Assembly (NCBI RefSeq): GCF_039540405.1
Contig: NZ_BAABEY010000024.1
Span: 124,001 to 188,000 of the forward strand
Reading direction: 5' to 3'
Origin: Ravibacter arvi
GTDB taxonomy: Bacteria; Bacteroidota; Bacteroidia; Cytophagales; Spirosomataceae
DNA length: 64,000 bases
Under the pieces are notes generated by a model. The model did not search any database, was not told where the DNA came from, and saw only the letters and a list, made by a program, of their open reading frames with translations. The first letter of the stretch is position 1. The number at the start of each line of letters is the position of its first letter. Positions 1 to 7,474 of this stretch are shown here, in pieces. A program made the position numbers and the translations under genes.

Positions 1-873
1 GAAATTCAGAAAGATTTCAAGGCGGATCTATGGTATTTAAATACGATAGTGCTTCCCAAGGCCGCTTTGGTGGCCGAAGAACTGAATGTGCCTTTTGTTG
101 TTCATTTTCATGAGATGCCCCTGTCATATGCCTATGTTAACCGGGAGGAGTTTGAGCTGATGATAGGGAAGGCGGTTCGTTTGATCGGGTGTTCCGAGGC
201 TACCTATGCCGGCATAAAACAGGCCGGGGCTGAGAACGTATCGCTTTGTTATGAATTTATCGAAGACATTGCTGAGCCCGCGGATCAGACACCTGCCAAA
301 CAGGTGCGGGAAGAGCTGGGTATCGCGGAAGATCATTTTGTATGGGCTATGTCCGGTGTCCCATCGGAACGAAAGGGGTTTGATTTCTTCCCGGATATAG
401 CAGATTTGCTGGATGATGAACGTGTTCATCTGATGTGGGTGGGCGGCGGCGGTCCGCAGGATGGCTATATCAGCTGGGTTGAAAACCGTATTGCCCATTC
501 CGGTTCGCGCACGAGAATTCATTTGCCCGGCAAACAAAAAGACCGGTACCTGGCTTTTTTGCAGGCTGCCGACGGGTTTATCCTGACCTCCAGGCAGGAT
601 CCTTTTCCCCTGGTGATGATGGAAGTAGCCGCATTGGGGAAGCCTATTGTTTCTTTCCCGTCCGGAGGAGTTTCCGAGTTACTGGTGGAAGGCATGGGGT
701 TGGTGACGGAAGACATCAGCGTAAAGCAATTGGTATCCGGAATGAGAAAGGTAATGACAGGTGAAGTTAGTTGCAACCCCGCCGTTTCAAAATTACGCTA
801 TAGAGACTTCAGCATTGATGCCGGGATGAAGCAGTGGAACGCGATTATGGCAGAAGTCTGGGCCGCTTTATAG
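1..873 (+). CDS. Glycosyltransferase, GT4-like (5' end outside window)
   Basis: The frame is open from the first base of the window, so the gene begins upstream; a GTG at 49 is only an internal codon. The visible 290 residues cover the end of the N-terminal Rossmann-like domain (HFHEMPLSYAYV) and the C-terminal GT-B domain. The latter has the phosphate-binding region SGVPSERKGFD and the nucleotide-sugar region SRQDPFPLVMMEVAALGKP, which matches the GT4 EX7E region with Asp in place of the first Glu. Such enzymes move a sugar from a nucleotide donor to a growing glycan on the cytoplasmic side of the membrane. The acceptor cannot be told, because the genes upstream are not visible. A hairpin follows the stop codon directly. 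Confidence 0.85.
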   Translation, partial: EIQKDFKADLWYLNTIVLPKAALVAEELNVPFVVHFHEMPLSYAYVNREEFELMIGKAVRLIGCSEATYAGIKQAGAENVSLCYEFIEDIAEPADQTPAKQVREELGIAEDHFVWAMSGVPSERKGFDFFPDIADLLDDERVHLMWVGGGGPQDGYISWVENRIAHSGSRTRIHLPGKQKDRYLAFLQAADGFILTSRQDPFPLVMMEVAALGKPIVSFPSGGVSELLVEGMGLVTEDISVKQLVSGMRKVMTGEVSCNPAVSKLRYRDFSIDAGMKQWNAIMAEVWAAL

Positions 874-895
874 GGCGACCGGCTCCGGTCGCCCT
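872..895. terminator. Bidirectional hairpin terminator
   Basis: A 10-bp arm (AGGGCGACCG) is followed by a 4-base loop and its exact complement, then TATTT. It overlaps the stop codon of the glycosyltransferase gene and lies just after the stop of the convergent gene at 917-1594, so it could serve both. Confidence 0.65.
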
Positions 896-916
896 ATTTG
901 CTGATTTGGATGCGAA

Positions 917-1594
917 TCACCGGATTTCTGAAAGCGAGCGAAAGTCGTTTCTTATGCCCCCGTCCAGCTCTACGGCGTCGTCCGCTTCTTCCGCCGCGAG
1001 GTTATAGATAAACATCACATAAGTATACTCCTTGTCATCGGGTGTTTCATCTACCATTTGGTAACGTTTCTTCCTGTACACCAACAGGTGATGGCAGGGA
1101 CCGATTTTCCAGATCCGATAGGGAATTTTGCTGTTAAAGGAAGTTTTTTCTTTCCAATCCCGCCCATACTTCTTTTCTGCATCCGAGCAAGTCGCCTCGT
1201 ACCTTGCCGCCGGGAAGTAGAAAAGGTAGGAATAGATTCCTTTTAGATCGTAGTTTTCCAGCCACTTGCCGTTTTCCCGGAAAAATGAACTGTCTTTTCC
1301 AAGGTAGGTGAACCTGTCAGCTTCGTGACCCTTATGTATCCTTAGCCGAATTGTTGTATCGCCCTTTTCTTTGAACCAGAAAAATGGGGTAACAGTATCA
1401 AACCCAAGACCTCCAAATTTATGCTTTGCATCCCGACCTTCGAGCGGAAACGTGACCGAATCGCTGCCAAACATAGTGTGAAAAGTATCACACGGTTGAA
1501 ATGATGGAGTGCGAGGCAGCAGGAGAAAGACGGCTGAAATTACTCCCAAACCAACTACCAGGAAATAAAGGACAAGTTTCATATTACGGTACAT
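917..1594 (-). CDS. Hypothetical membrane-anchored protein
   Basis: I do not recognise this 225-residue protein. Residues 5-27 form one hydrophobic segment after a short basic start (KLVLYFLVVGLGVISAVFLL), so it is either a signal anchor or an uncleaved signal peptide, with the rest outside the cytoplasm. The outer part is rich in aromatic and charged residues and contains three cysteines. There is no lipobox. The second Met (start at 1582) is an equally good start. It converges on the glycosyltransferase gene and is separated from the next minus-strand gene by about 60 bases. No function is proposed. Confidence 0.6.
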   Translation of the reverse strand: MYRNMKLVLYFLVVGLGVISAVFLLLPRTPSFQPCDTFHTMFGSDSVTFPLEGRDAKHKFGGLGFDTVTPFFWFKEKGDTTIRLRIHKGHEADRFTYLGKDSSFFRENGKWLENYDLKGIYSYLFYFPAARYEATCSDAEKKYGRDWKEKTSFNSKIPYRIWKIGPCHHLLVYRKKRYQMVDETPDDKEYTYVMFIYNLAAEEADDAVELDGGIRNDFRSLSEIR

Positions 1595-1658
1595 TCAGAG
1601 GCGTTGTTGATGTTTAATAGTTTGATACAATAAATCTGTTCCAAAGATATGCCATCGC

Positions 1659-3089
1659 TTAAAACGGATCTGGAAGGAGGGGATCAGCAACGTTTGAGGG
1701 GCGCTCTGATTTTTCGATCAAAAATACCAGCCTGCCATCCGTCATGGCCTGACCGACATGGGATCCCCATGAAAATAAATTGTTTATGCTGTTTCGGTAG
1801 GAATCGTATATACGAAGCCCCTCGGTGTTGTTCTTTCTGTCCATAATAGTTTCCGGGGCGTTTTGCTGCTGATCTGCCTCATGCGCCTCGCCAAGTAATC
1901 TGGAAGTTTCCCGACCAAATGAATTTGCGTCCAATATCCTGAACAAGGCATGCTTGTAGGCGTTCCCTTTACAGGAACTGCAGGTTGACGCAACTGAATT
2001 ATTGAAGTAGGCTGCTGTTGCTTTTCCCGCGATGAGGGCATTGGCTCCATAACGTAAAATATTGAGACGGTATTTTGTCGTATTATTTTGAGAATATTGC
2101 CATAATACAGCCTTTTCCTCCGGAATAAATCTATCACTTAGCTCTCTTTTTTTTCTTTCCACAAATCCCACATCAATAGACCCAAACTCCTTGATCCAGG
2201 TAAGTATTGCCTCCAGGTCGGATTGGGGGAAAGTTTCCAGGTAATTTACTTCTTCCTGTGTAAACTTCATGTTGAGCAGTGATTCTGCTTCCGATAGAAA
2301 AAATGTGGTTTTCCAGGACGTTAGTGTATTGAAGGAAAGTGAAAAATTAACCAGCTCAGGAGCAATCACAAAGGGGCTCTTAATAAACGGGCTTAATCCC
2401 CCTCCTCCGCCTGGAAGGAGTCCGCCGCCGCCGCCGGTACCGGATCCGCCACCGCTTCCGCCGCCGCTTGTGCCCGGCAGATGATGCTGGAAGTCAGGTA
2501 AGCAAATGTAAATAAGGGCCAGGTAATCCCAGCATTCCGTGTTACGCAGCACTGACGTATTGTCGCAGGTATTAACCCACTTGTAAATGGCTTGACATTC
2601 TTTGGTTTTTGCAGCGGTATTCCTGGGATCTGCGGGCGTTATACCTGCCAGCCGATTATTTTTTAATTGCCAGATACTTTCAAGTGCACCGGTTTTGTAG
2701 TCAAAAAAGTAAGTTGGCGCTTCCTGCGGTTTTTCGGATCGAGCTACGATGCTGGCAGTCGTGTTTCCGGTTTCATCTTTGTAGACCGCCAATCCGTGCT
2801 GCGTCAGCCGTTGCAGGTTTTCGCTTCCCTGCTCGTTTTCCGAAATAAGCAATGCTCCTTTGGTGCGATGCATCGGTATCCAGACCATGGGTTGGCCATT
2901 AAAGTTTTGGAGCTCGGCAGATTGCCAGAGGAGCCGGTAATCCGCTAAAGGATGGGAAGGGTGGCGCTCAAGCCACGCTTTACCCGCCGGGATTGTAAGC
3001 GGTGGCGCTATTACGGATACATCAGTGGACGGTCGGCTGCAACTGGCAATTAAGTACAGCATGAATAAGAGGTGAATCCTGGCTTTCAT
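1659..3089 (-). CDS. Lipoprotein with Gly-rich linker and DUF6973-like C-terminal domain
   Basis: I chose the ATG at 3089 because it gives a normal lipoprotein signal (MKARIHLLFMLYLIASC, lipobox IASC); the open frame upstream has no signal character. The roughly 476-residue product has an N-terminal region of about 200 residues with several cysteines, then a Gly/Ser-rich linker, then a helical C-terminal region. That last part carries NAYKHALFR, LLGEAHE and MDRKNNTEGLRI, an arrangement resembling DUF6973-type domains (conserved His, AHE, D-x-x-N-N-x-x-G). Family assignment is from memory of the motif order and is tentative. The layout (lipid anchor, flexible linker, compact terminal domain) suggests a surface protein whose terminal domain is displayed; enzymatic or toxin activity is speculation. 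Confidence 0.65.
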   Translation of the reverse strand: MKARIHLLFMLYLIASCSRPSTDVSVIAPPLTIPAGKAWLERHPSHPLADYRLLWQSAELQNFNGQPMVWIPMHRTKGALLISENEQGSENLQRLTQHGLAVYKDETGNTTASIVARSEKPQEAPTYFFDYKTGALESIWQLKNNRLAGITPADPRNTAAKTKECQAIYKWVNTCDNTSVLRNTECWDYLALIYICLPDFQHHLPGTSGGGSGGGSGTGGGGGLLPGGGGGLSPFIKSPFVIAPELVNFSLSFNTLTSWKTTFFLSEAESLLNMKFTQEEVNYLETFPQSDLEAILTWIKEFGSIDVGFVERKKRELSDRFIPEEKAVLWQYSQNNTTKYRLNILRYGANALIAGKATAAYFNNSVASTCSSCKGNAYKHALFRILDANSFGRETSRLLGEAHEADQQQNAPETIMDRKNNTEGLRIYDSYRNSINNLFSWGSHVGQAMTDGRLVFLIEKSERPSNVADPLLPDPF

Positions 3090-3152
3090 TCTATCGAAGT
3101 TTAGTATGACTGATTTGATAGCCAAAGATTCTTCGCCAGGATGAAAAACTCC

Positions 3153-3173
3153 AACCAACCAAGTTGGTAGGTT
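3153..3173. repeat. Inverted repeat, possible operator
   Basis: Two 10-base arms, AACCAACCAA and TTGGTAGGTT, are complementary at nine of ten positions around a single central G. It lies in the divergent region between the lipoprotein gene (starting at 3089) and the XRE regulator gene (starting at 3308). It is a candidate site for that regulator, but nothing else supports this. Confidence 0.3.
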
Positions 3174-3239
3174 ACTTCATGAATGAGTATGTGCTGATAG
3201 TGAGTGGGTTGAGTTTTTGCCGGCTTTGAAATACCGTAA

Positions 3240-3270
3240 TTGATTCAGATCGCAGTTTTGTTTATTTTTG
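3240..3270 (+). promoter_or_regulatory. Candidate Bacteroidetes-type promoter for the XRE gene
   Basis: A perfect -7 element of the TAnnTTTG type (TATTTTTG at 3263-3270) is preceded by TTGA at 3240-3243, 19 bases upstream. The start codon follows 37 bases after the -7 box. The -33 element is weak. Confidence 0.4.
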
Positions 3271-3307
3271 ATCTTTCATCATACTATACGCTATTACTTT
3301 ACCAGAC

Positions 3308-3625
3308 ATGCAAACGATAGATTCCCGAATTACAGCCCGTATCCGGCAGACGAGATTGGTAAAAGGATATTCACAGGAATATATGGCTTACCGGCTTGGA
3401 ATTAGCCAGCAATCTTACAGCCGCCTGGAGTGTGGCCGGCAGATACTCAGGATTTCGCAGTTGGTTTTGATTGCAGAGGTCCTGGAGCTACGCCCCGAGG
3501 AGCTGCTCGGCAGCGTACCCACCATGGAAGCGGAACCCGCGCAAAAGGACATCGCCCTGTTACTGGGCCGCCTTGAACAGGTAATAGAACAGATCCGGTT
3601 GGAGCGGCTAAAAGACCTGACGTAA
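3308..3625 (+). CDS. XRE-family helix-turn-helix regulator
   Basis: This 105-residue protein has an N-terminal XRE/Cro helix-turn-helix domain at about residues 8-65: RIRQTRLVKGYSQEYMAYRL, then GISQQSYSRLECG as the recognition helix region, then the LVLIAEVLELRPEELLG tail. The C-terminal 35 residues are predicted helical and charged and may dimerise. It is a cytoplasmic DNA-binding protein. It lies divergent from a lipoprotein gene with an inverted repeat in between, so that gene and itself are the obvious candidate targets. The start is supported by the promoter-like element upstream. Confidence 0.85.
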   Translation: MQTIDSRITARIRQTRLVKGYSQEYMAYRLGISQQSYSRLECGRQILRISQLVLIAEVLELRPEELLGSVPTMEAEPAQKDIALLLGRLEQVIEQIRLERLKDLT

Positions 3626-3631
3626 TGAATT

Positions 3632-4042
3632 TTACCTTTTTTTGAACCGGTACCGTATGCCCCAGCTCCCGCGGACAATCGCGTCATCGTGCTCGGTAAA
3701 AATCGGGGCAACTTCGATGTGAAACCCGAAGTTCCGGGAAGGAAAAGGAAAAACGTGAATGCCTATCGGCGCTACCAGCCCTGCATGCCGGTTGGCTCTT
3801 CCGCCCAAACCCGCATATACCTCAACTTCTTCCTTGTCCAGAAACTGGTAAGTGGCTACAGCTTCAACAGACATATCATGCGCGTGGGTGTCCATACCAA
3901 AACGCAGCTCCGGCATGAACCTGTCTGCGATTTCATAATTAAACCCGACAAATGGCATGTTGGATTGGTGGTAGCTCACACCAAATTGAGCAAACCCCTG
4001 AAGCGTTGTCAGGCAAAACAGGGTAGTAAATAACTTTTTCAT
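3632..4042 (-). CDS. Small exported protein, beta-barrel-like
   Basis: I chose the ATG at 4042 because it begins a clear Sec signal peptide (MKKLFTTLFCLTTLQGFAQ, cleavage after AQ); the open frame upstream runs through a hairpin and is not coding. The mature protein is about 117 residues with alternating hydrophobic and polar residues and ends in YRFKKR. This is compatible with a small outer-membrane barrel or beta-sandwich of the porin-family type seen in Bacteroidota. No specific family recognised. It converges on the XRE gene with six bases between the stops. Confidence 0.65.
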   Translation of the reverse strand: MKKLFTTLFCLTTLQGFAQFGVSYHQSNMPFVGFNYEIADRFMPELRFGMDTHAHDMSVEAVATYQFLDKEEVEVYAGLGGRANRHAGLVAPIGIHVFPFPSRNFGFHIEVAPIFTEHDDAIVRGSWGIRYRFKKR

Positions 4043-4062
4043 ATCATTAAACGATGTGGGTT

Positions 4063-4131
4063 GCAGGGAGAAGGTGTGAGCCTTGAAGTGAGAAAGCAGC
4101 TCACCTACCTCAAGCACACACCTCCTCCTGC
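4063..4131 (-). terminator. Long purine/pyrimidine hairpin after the ceramidase-like gene
   Basis: An A/G-rich arm (from GCAGGGAGAAGGTGTGAG) pairs imperfectly with a C/T-rich arm ending CACACACCTCCTCCTGC, each about 30 bases long. It lies 50 bases beyond the ceramidase-like stop codon and just upstream of the gene at 3632-4042. It belongs to the same visual class as the hairpins at 5914-5977, 43541-43617 and 45618-45678. Confidence 0.5.
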
Positions 4132-4182
4132 GGTTAATGATCAACGGTGGAAGCTGACCATTTGTTACATATCAGGCGGATT

Positions 4183-5904
4183 TTAATACCCTTTTGCGCG
4201 GATCCGGTTAACGACCCTGTCAAGGATGTCAAGCGGGAAAGCCGAAGGCTGCCCATACCAGAAATAAGATCCGTCGCCTTCATATACCTTGGTCCGGATA
4301 TGCCGTTCGGTAGGAAGGTAGCTGGAAACATCATTGCAATAGCCTGCTACCGAGACCATTTGGTCAGGCCAGATTTTCTTAATGGCGAGCCCGTATTCTG
4401 TAACGACTTCCCGCGAAAGGCCAATCAGTTTCCACTGCCCGATGTTGAGCGTCTGGATGTAAATCGGCATGGAGGCAGGCATTGTGTTCTTCTCATAATG
4501 CTTAAGCATCAAATTGGCCCAGGCTACGTTTCGTTCACCGACCATGTCTCCCCCGAGCGCAGCATTTTCGGCTTTAAATGCTTCTGTTTTTTTCTTGTCC
4601 CAGGGATCGGTAGGGGCGAGTAAAGAGTCCATGCGGAAGCTGATCTTACCAGAAAGCGGGGTCATTTGGCTTTGCAAAACTTCCTGAACGTCATCGGCGA
4701 GTTTCTGCCCGCTGATCTCCGGTTCGTCTTTCGGGTTAATATCGCCGGCACACCCCTGCATAAAAAGGGCGAGTGTCGGGGTGGAGGCTGCCTTTTCTAC
4801 CGCGCTGCGCATGAAACCCGGGTAGTTACTGCTGATAGTAAAATGCCGGATTCCCTTTGTTCCGAAGACCGGGTGGCAGCCGGTCAACACCATGACAGCC
4901 TGTTTTTTCTTGTCCTGGCTTTCTACTTTGAGCACGTCGACGGCGTTGTCATACGGCTCTTTCGAAGTGCCGTTGCTGCGGTTGGCGCCGATGTCTGTCG
5001 TGCCGCGGCCGAACGAAATATCGGCCGGGAACATTTTGGAAGTGGCTTCTACCGCCGCGCGAACCATGGCCGGTTTGACTACTTTGTACAGGTAATTGAC
5101 GTCAGGATACCGGTTATGGGGCGCCCAGGGGAGCCACTTTTGTGTGCCCGGCACAAAATGGGTATGCGACGCGTTGATAAGAATTGCGTTCTCGTTTGTA
5201 CCCGTCTTTTTGGAAATGACGCGCTTCACATCCTGGATGAAATCGCTGTTGAACCCGCACAGGTCCATACAGAGTATCACCACTTTTTCCTTATTTTCTT
5301 CAATCGCCAGCGCGCGGGCGTAAAGATGTTCCTCCTTTGAGCCGTGAATCAGTGATGCTGAAAAAAGGGAGTCGGCGTCATTTGCCGCGAAAAGCCTTCC
5401 TTCGTGTTTGAACAGCTTTTGGAGCGTTACTTTGCGGATCGCTCCGTTGGCATACAAGGCGCGGTTCCAGCCGTTATCGGGGTTGTCGATATGAAACCGG
5501 TACAAGGTATCGGTACCATTACAGGCATACACATAGGGATGTTGAACAACGAAGCTTTTCAGGCCCGGGAGTGCCGGTGTCGCGCCGGTATCTTTACCTT
5601 TTCCGCGCTGAAAGCTAATATGGTCGCCGGCTGAAATCCGGTAAGAAACACCCTCGGCTTTTACAGGTTTTCCGGTTGTTTTTTTCTGTTCAGCCAATAT
5701 TCCGGGGTGCTGGTTCAAAGTTCCTTCCGGAAGCCACTGTACCGCAAACCGACCGGCCCAGGGGCCCGCATATCCGGACAATGCCACTGAAAACGACTCG
5801 TCGCCCGGTTCAATGCTTTCGCTTGCCATACCTGCTTTGAAGGCTGTTTGGGCATTGCCGAAACTGAACACACACGCGAAAGCAATTATAAGAAGTTGTT
5901 TCAT
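4183..5904 (-). CDS. Exported neutral/alkaline ceramidase-like hydrolase
   Basis: The 573-residue product begins with a Sec signal peptide (MKQLLIIAFACVFSFGNAQ). It has features of the neutral/alkaline non-lysosomal ceramidase family: INASHTHFVPG at about residues 243-253 (a zinc-ligand motif in the family), LTGCHPVFG, and FMQGCAGDINPKDE. Characterised members cleave the amide bond of ceramides, but many bacterial relatives sit in polysaccharide clusters and have no known substrate. The protein should act in the periplasm or outside the cell. It is the last gene of a minus-strand cluster starting at uxuA, 81 bases after the aminotransferase gene, with a hairpin before and after it. An amide-bond hydrolase of unknown substrate is the safest description. 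Confidence 0.8.
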   Translation of the reverse strand: MKQLLIIAFACVFSFGNAQTAFKAGMASESIEPGDESFSVALSGYAGPWAGRFAVQWLPEGTLNQHPGILAEQKKTTGKPVKAEGVSYRISAGDHISFQRGKGKDTGATPALPGLKSFVVQHPYVYACNGTDTLYRFHIDNPDNGWNRALYANGAIRKVTLQKLFKHEGRLFAANDADSLFSASLIHGSKEEHLYARALAIEENKEKVVILCMDLCGFNSDFIQDVKRVISKKTGTNENAILINASHTHFVPGTQKWLPWAPHNRYPDVNYLYKVVKPAMVRAAVEATSKMFPADISFGRGTTDIGANRSNGTSKEPYDNAVDVLKVESQDKKKQAVMVLTGCHPVFGTKGIRHFTISSNYPGFMRSAVEKAASTPTLALFMQGCAGDINPKDEPEISGQKLADDVQEVLQSQMTPLSGKISFRMDSLLAPTDPWDKKKTEAFKAENAALGGDMVGERNVAWANLMLKHYEKNTMPASMPIYIQTLNIGQWKLIGLSREVVTEYGLAIKKIWPDQMVSVAGYCNDVSSYLPTERHIRTKVYEGDGSYFWYGQPSAFPLDILDRVVNRIRAKGY

Positions 5905-5913
5905 AGGAGTAAA

Positions 5914-5977
5914 GGTTTGGGTTGCGAGGTTTAAGGTACGGGCCTGAGTTTAAACCTCACACCTCATCCCTCAAACC
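5914..5977 (-). terminator. Intercistronic purine/pyrimidine hairpin
   Basis: GAGGTTTAA at 5926-5934 pairs perfectly with TTAAACCTC at 5950-5958, and GGTTTG at 5914-5919 with CAAACC at 5972-5977; the sequence between is built of heptad-like GAGG-containing units. It lies between the aminotransferase stop (5986) and the ceramidase-like start (5904), so it may act as a partial terminator or an RNA-stabilising structure. Confidence 0.5.
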
Positions 5978-5985
5978 TCACCCCC

Positions 5986-7344
5986 CTAAGCAAGCTCTTT
6001 TGCGTATTTCTGTATTTTTCTGACGGCTTCCACAATTTGCTCCATTTCCTGGCGGCTGCCGAGGAGCATGGTTTGGAAAAGCCACACAGATTCATTTTTC
6101 GTGAGGTGATCGTTTTGCGGGCATTGGTTTTGCTCGAGCCATTCTTTCATTCTTTTCTCCCCGTAGACACTCAGGTAGTGGCGATTGCCGGCAAGGGCAG
6201 TTACATAGGTTTCGCTATTCATCCGGCCATATCCTGGAGAATTGGGAATACCTTCTGCCGTGAGTGCCTCGAGGAATTTTTCGCGGCTGAGACCGGCGAA
6301 ATGAGCCTTGTTATACCGGAACATGTAGAGATGATAGGCGCTCATGGTGGTGCCGGCATGAAGCTTGGCAGGGGTAATGCCGGGAATTTCGGCCAGCATT
6401 TTATTCAGGTACTGCGCATTTTCCCAACGATGCTTTGTCTGGGCATTGACGCGGGCCATCTGGGCACGCAGAAGGCTGCCCTGGAATTCGGTCATTCTGA
6501 GGTTGGTTCCGCGGGTGCCGGTGGAACCTGCCAGAAATCCTGATGTATTGCCGCCGCGCCCCTGGTTATGAAAGTCGTAGCATGCGTCCGCAAACTTGCT
6601 GTTATTGGTGATAATGGCGCCGCCTTCGCCGGAGTTGAGATTTTTGCTGGATTGAAAGCTGAATGCTCCGGCCAGTCCGATCGTTCCTACCTTTTTCCCT
6701 TTCCATTCGGCGAGGTGTGCCTGGCAGGCGTCTTCGACTACCGGGATACCGGCGCGTTGACCGATCGGTATGATGCGGTCAAGATCAGCCGGCGATCCGC
6801 CGATGTGGACCGGCATGATCACTTTTGTATTTTTTGTAAGAGCGCCCTCAATCTTGGAGGCGTCAATCTGGAAGCTTTCCGGGTCGGTGTCGACAAATAC
6901 CGGCAATGCGTAGTTAAGCGCCACCACATTATAGGTAGCGATAAAGGTATAGACCGGAATAACTACTTCGTCACCCGGCCCGATATCGAGTGCTCCCAGG
7001 ATGGTATAAAGGGCGCTGGTCCCGCTGGAAACAGCCAGGGTGCGTTCAGCGCCGGTTAGCCTGCTGTATTCGGCTTCGAATTTTTTTACCGTGCTGTTGT
7101 TGTTAAGACGTCCCCAATGCCGGCTTTCCAGGGTTTCCGAAAGGGCGCTGTGTTCACTTTTATCGAAAATGGGCCATTGCGGAAATTGCCCGGGATGGGC
7201 TTTGGGCCCACCTAATAAAGCAGGTTTCGCGGTGTCAGCGCCTGCCGTGAGGATGGTCGGAGCTGAAAGTCCGGCGCCAATTGTAGCGGCGGATAGTGTC
7301 TGGATAAAGGTTCTTCTATTGAGTTGCTCTTTCGTCTCTTCCAT
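5986..7344 (-). CDS. Exported DegT/DnrJ/EryC1-type PLP aminotransferase
   Basis: This 452-residue protein has a twin-arginine-like signal (NRRTFIQTLSAATIGAGLSA, residues 9-28) in front of a complete DegT/DnrJ/EryC1/StrS fold-type I aminotransferase. PLP-site residues are visible: SSGTSALY, Asp205 in VEDACQAH, and Lys234 in SFQSSKNLNSGEGGA, the expected Schiff-base lysine. Family members transfer an amino group to keto-sugars, or act as AHBA synthase-like enzymes, in the cytoplasm. Export as a folded, cofactor-loaded protein by Tat is inferred from the signal. It lies in the uxuA cluster between the sulfatase and ceramidase-like genes. A second, similarly exported relative is at 49567-50913. 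Confidence 0.85.
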   Translation of the reverse strand: MEETKEQLNRRTFIQTLSAATIGAGLSAPTILTAGADTAKPALLGGPKAHPGQFPQWPIFDKSEHSALSETLESRHWGRLNNNSTVKKFEAEYSRLTGAERTLAVSSGTSALYTILGALDIGPGDEVVIPVYTFIATYNVVALNYALPVFVDTDPESFQIDASKIEGALTKNTKVIMPVHIGGSPADLDRIIPIGQRAGIPVVEDACQAHLAEWKGKKVGTIGLAGAFSFQSSKNLNSGEGGAIITNNSKFADACYDFHNQGRGGNTSGFLAGSTGTRGTNLRMTEFQGSLLRAQMARVNAQTKHRWENAQYLNKMLAEIPGITPAKLHAGTTMSAYHLYMFRYNKAHFAGLSREKFLEALTAEGIPNSPGYGRMNSETYVTALAGNRHYLSVYGEKRMKEWLEQNQCPQNDHLTKNESVWLFQTMLLGSRQEMEQIVEAVRKIQKYAKELA

Positions 7345-7474
7345 GAGAATCGGTGATAGGTTTAGACAAAATCGTGTACCGGAAGTATTGTCAACTAATT
7401 ATCCGGAACGAAGGATAAATATACTCGCAGAAGGTTTACCGTTTCCGGTCAGTGCCGGCCAGCCTGCAGAACGC

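Noticed and set aside
2269..2484. Proline-rich open frame on the plus strand
   Set aside because: It is the antisense of the Gly/Ser linker of the lipoprotein gene; its poly-Pro run is the complement of poly-Gly codons.
4666..5340. 224-codon plus-strand ORF
   Set aside because: It is a frame shadow opposite the ceramidase-like gene, which has a clear signal peptide and family motifs.
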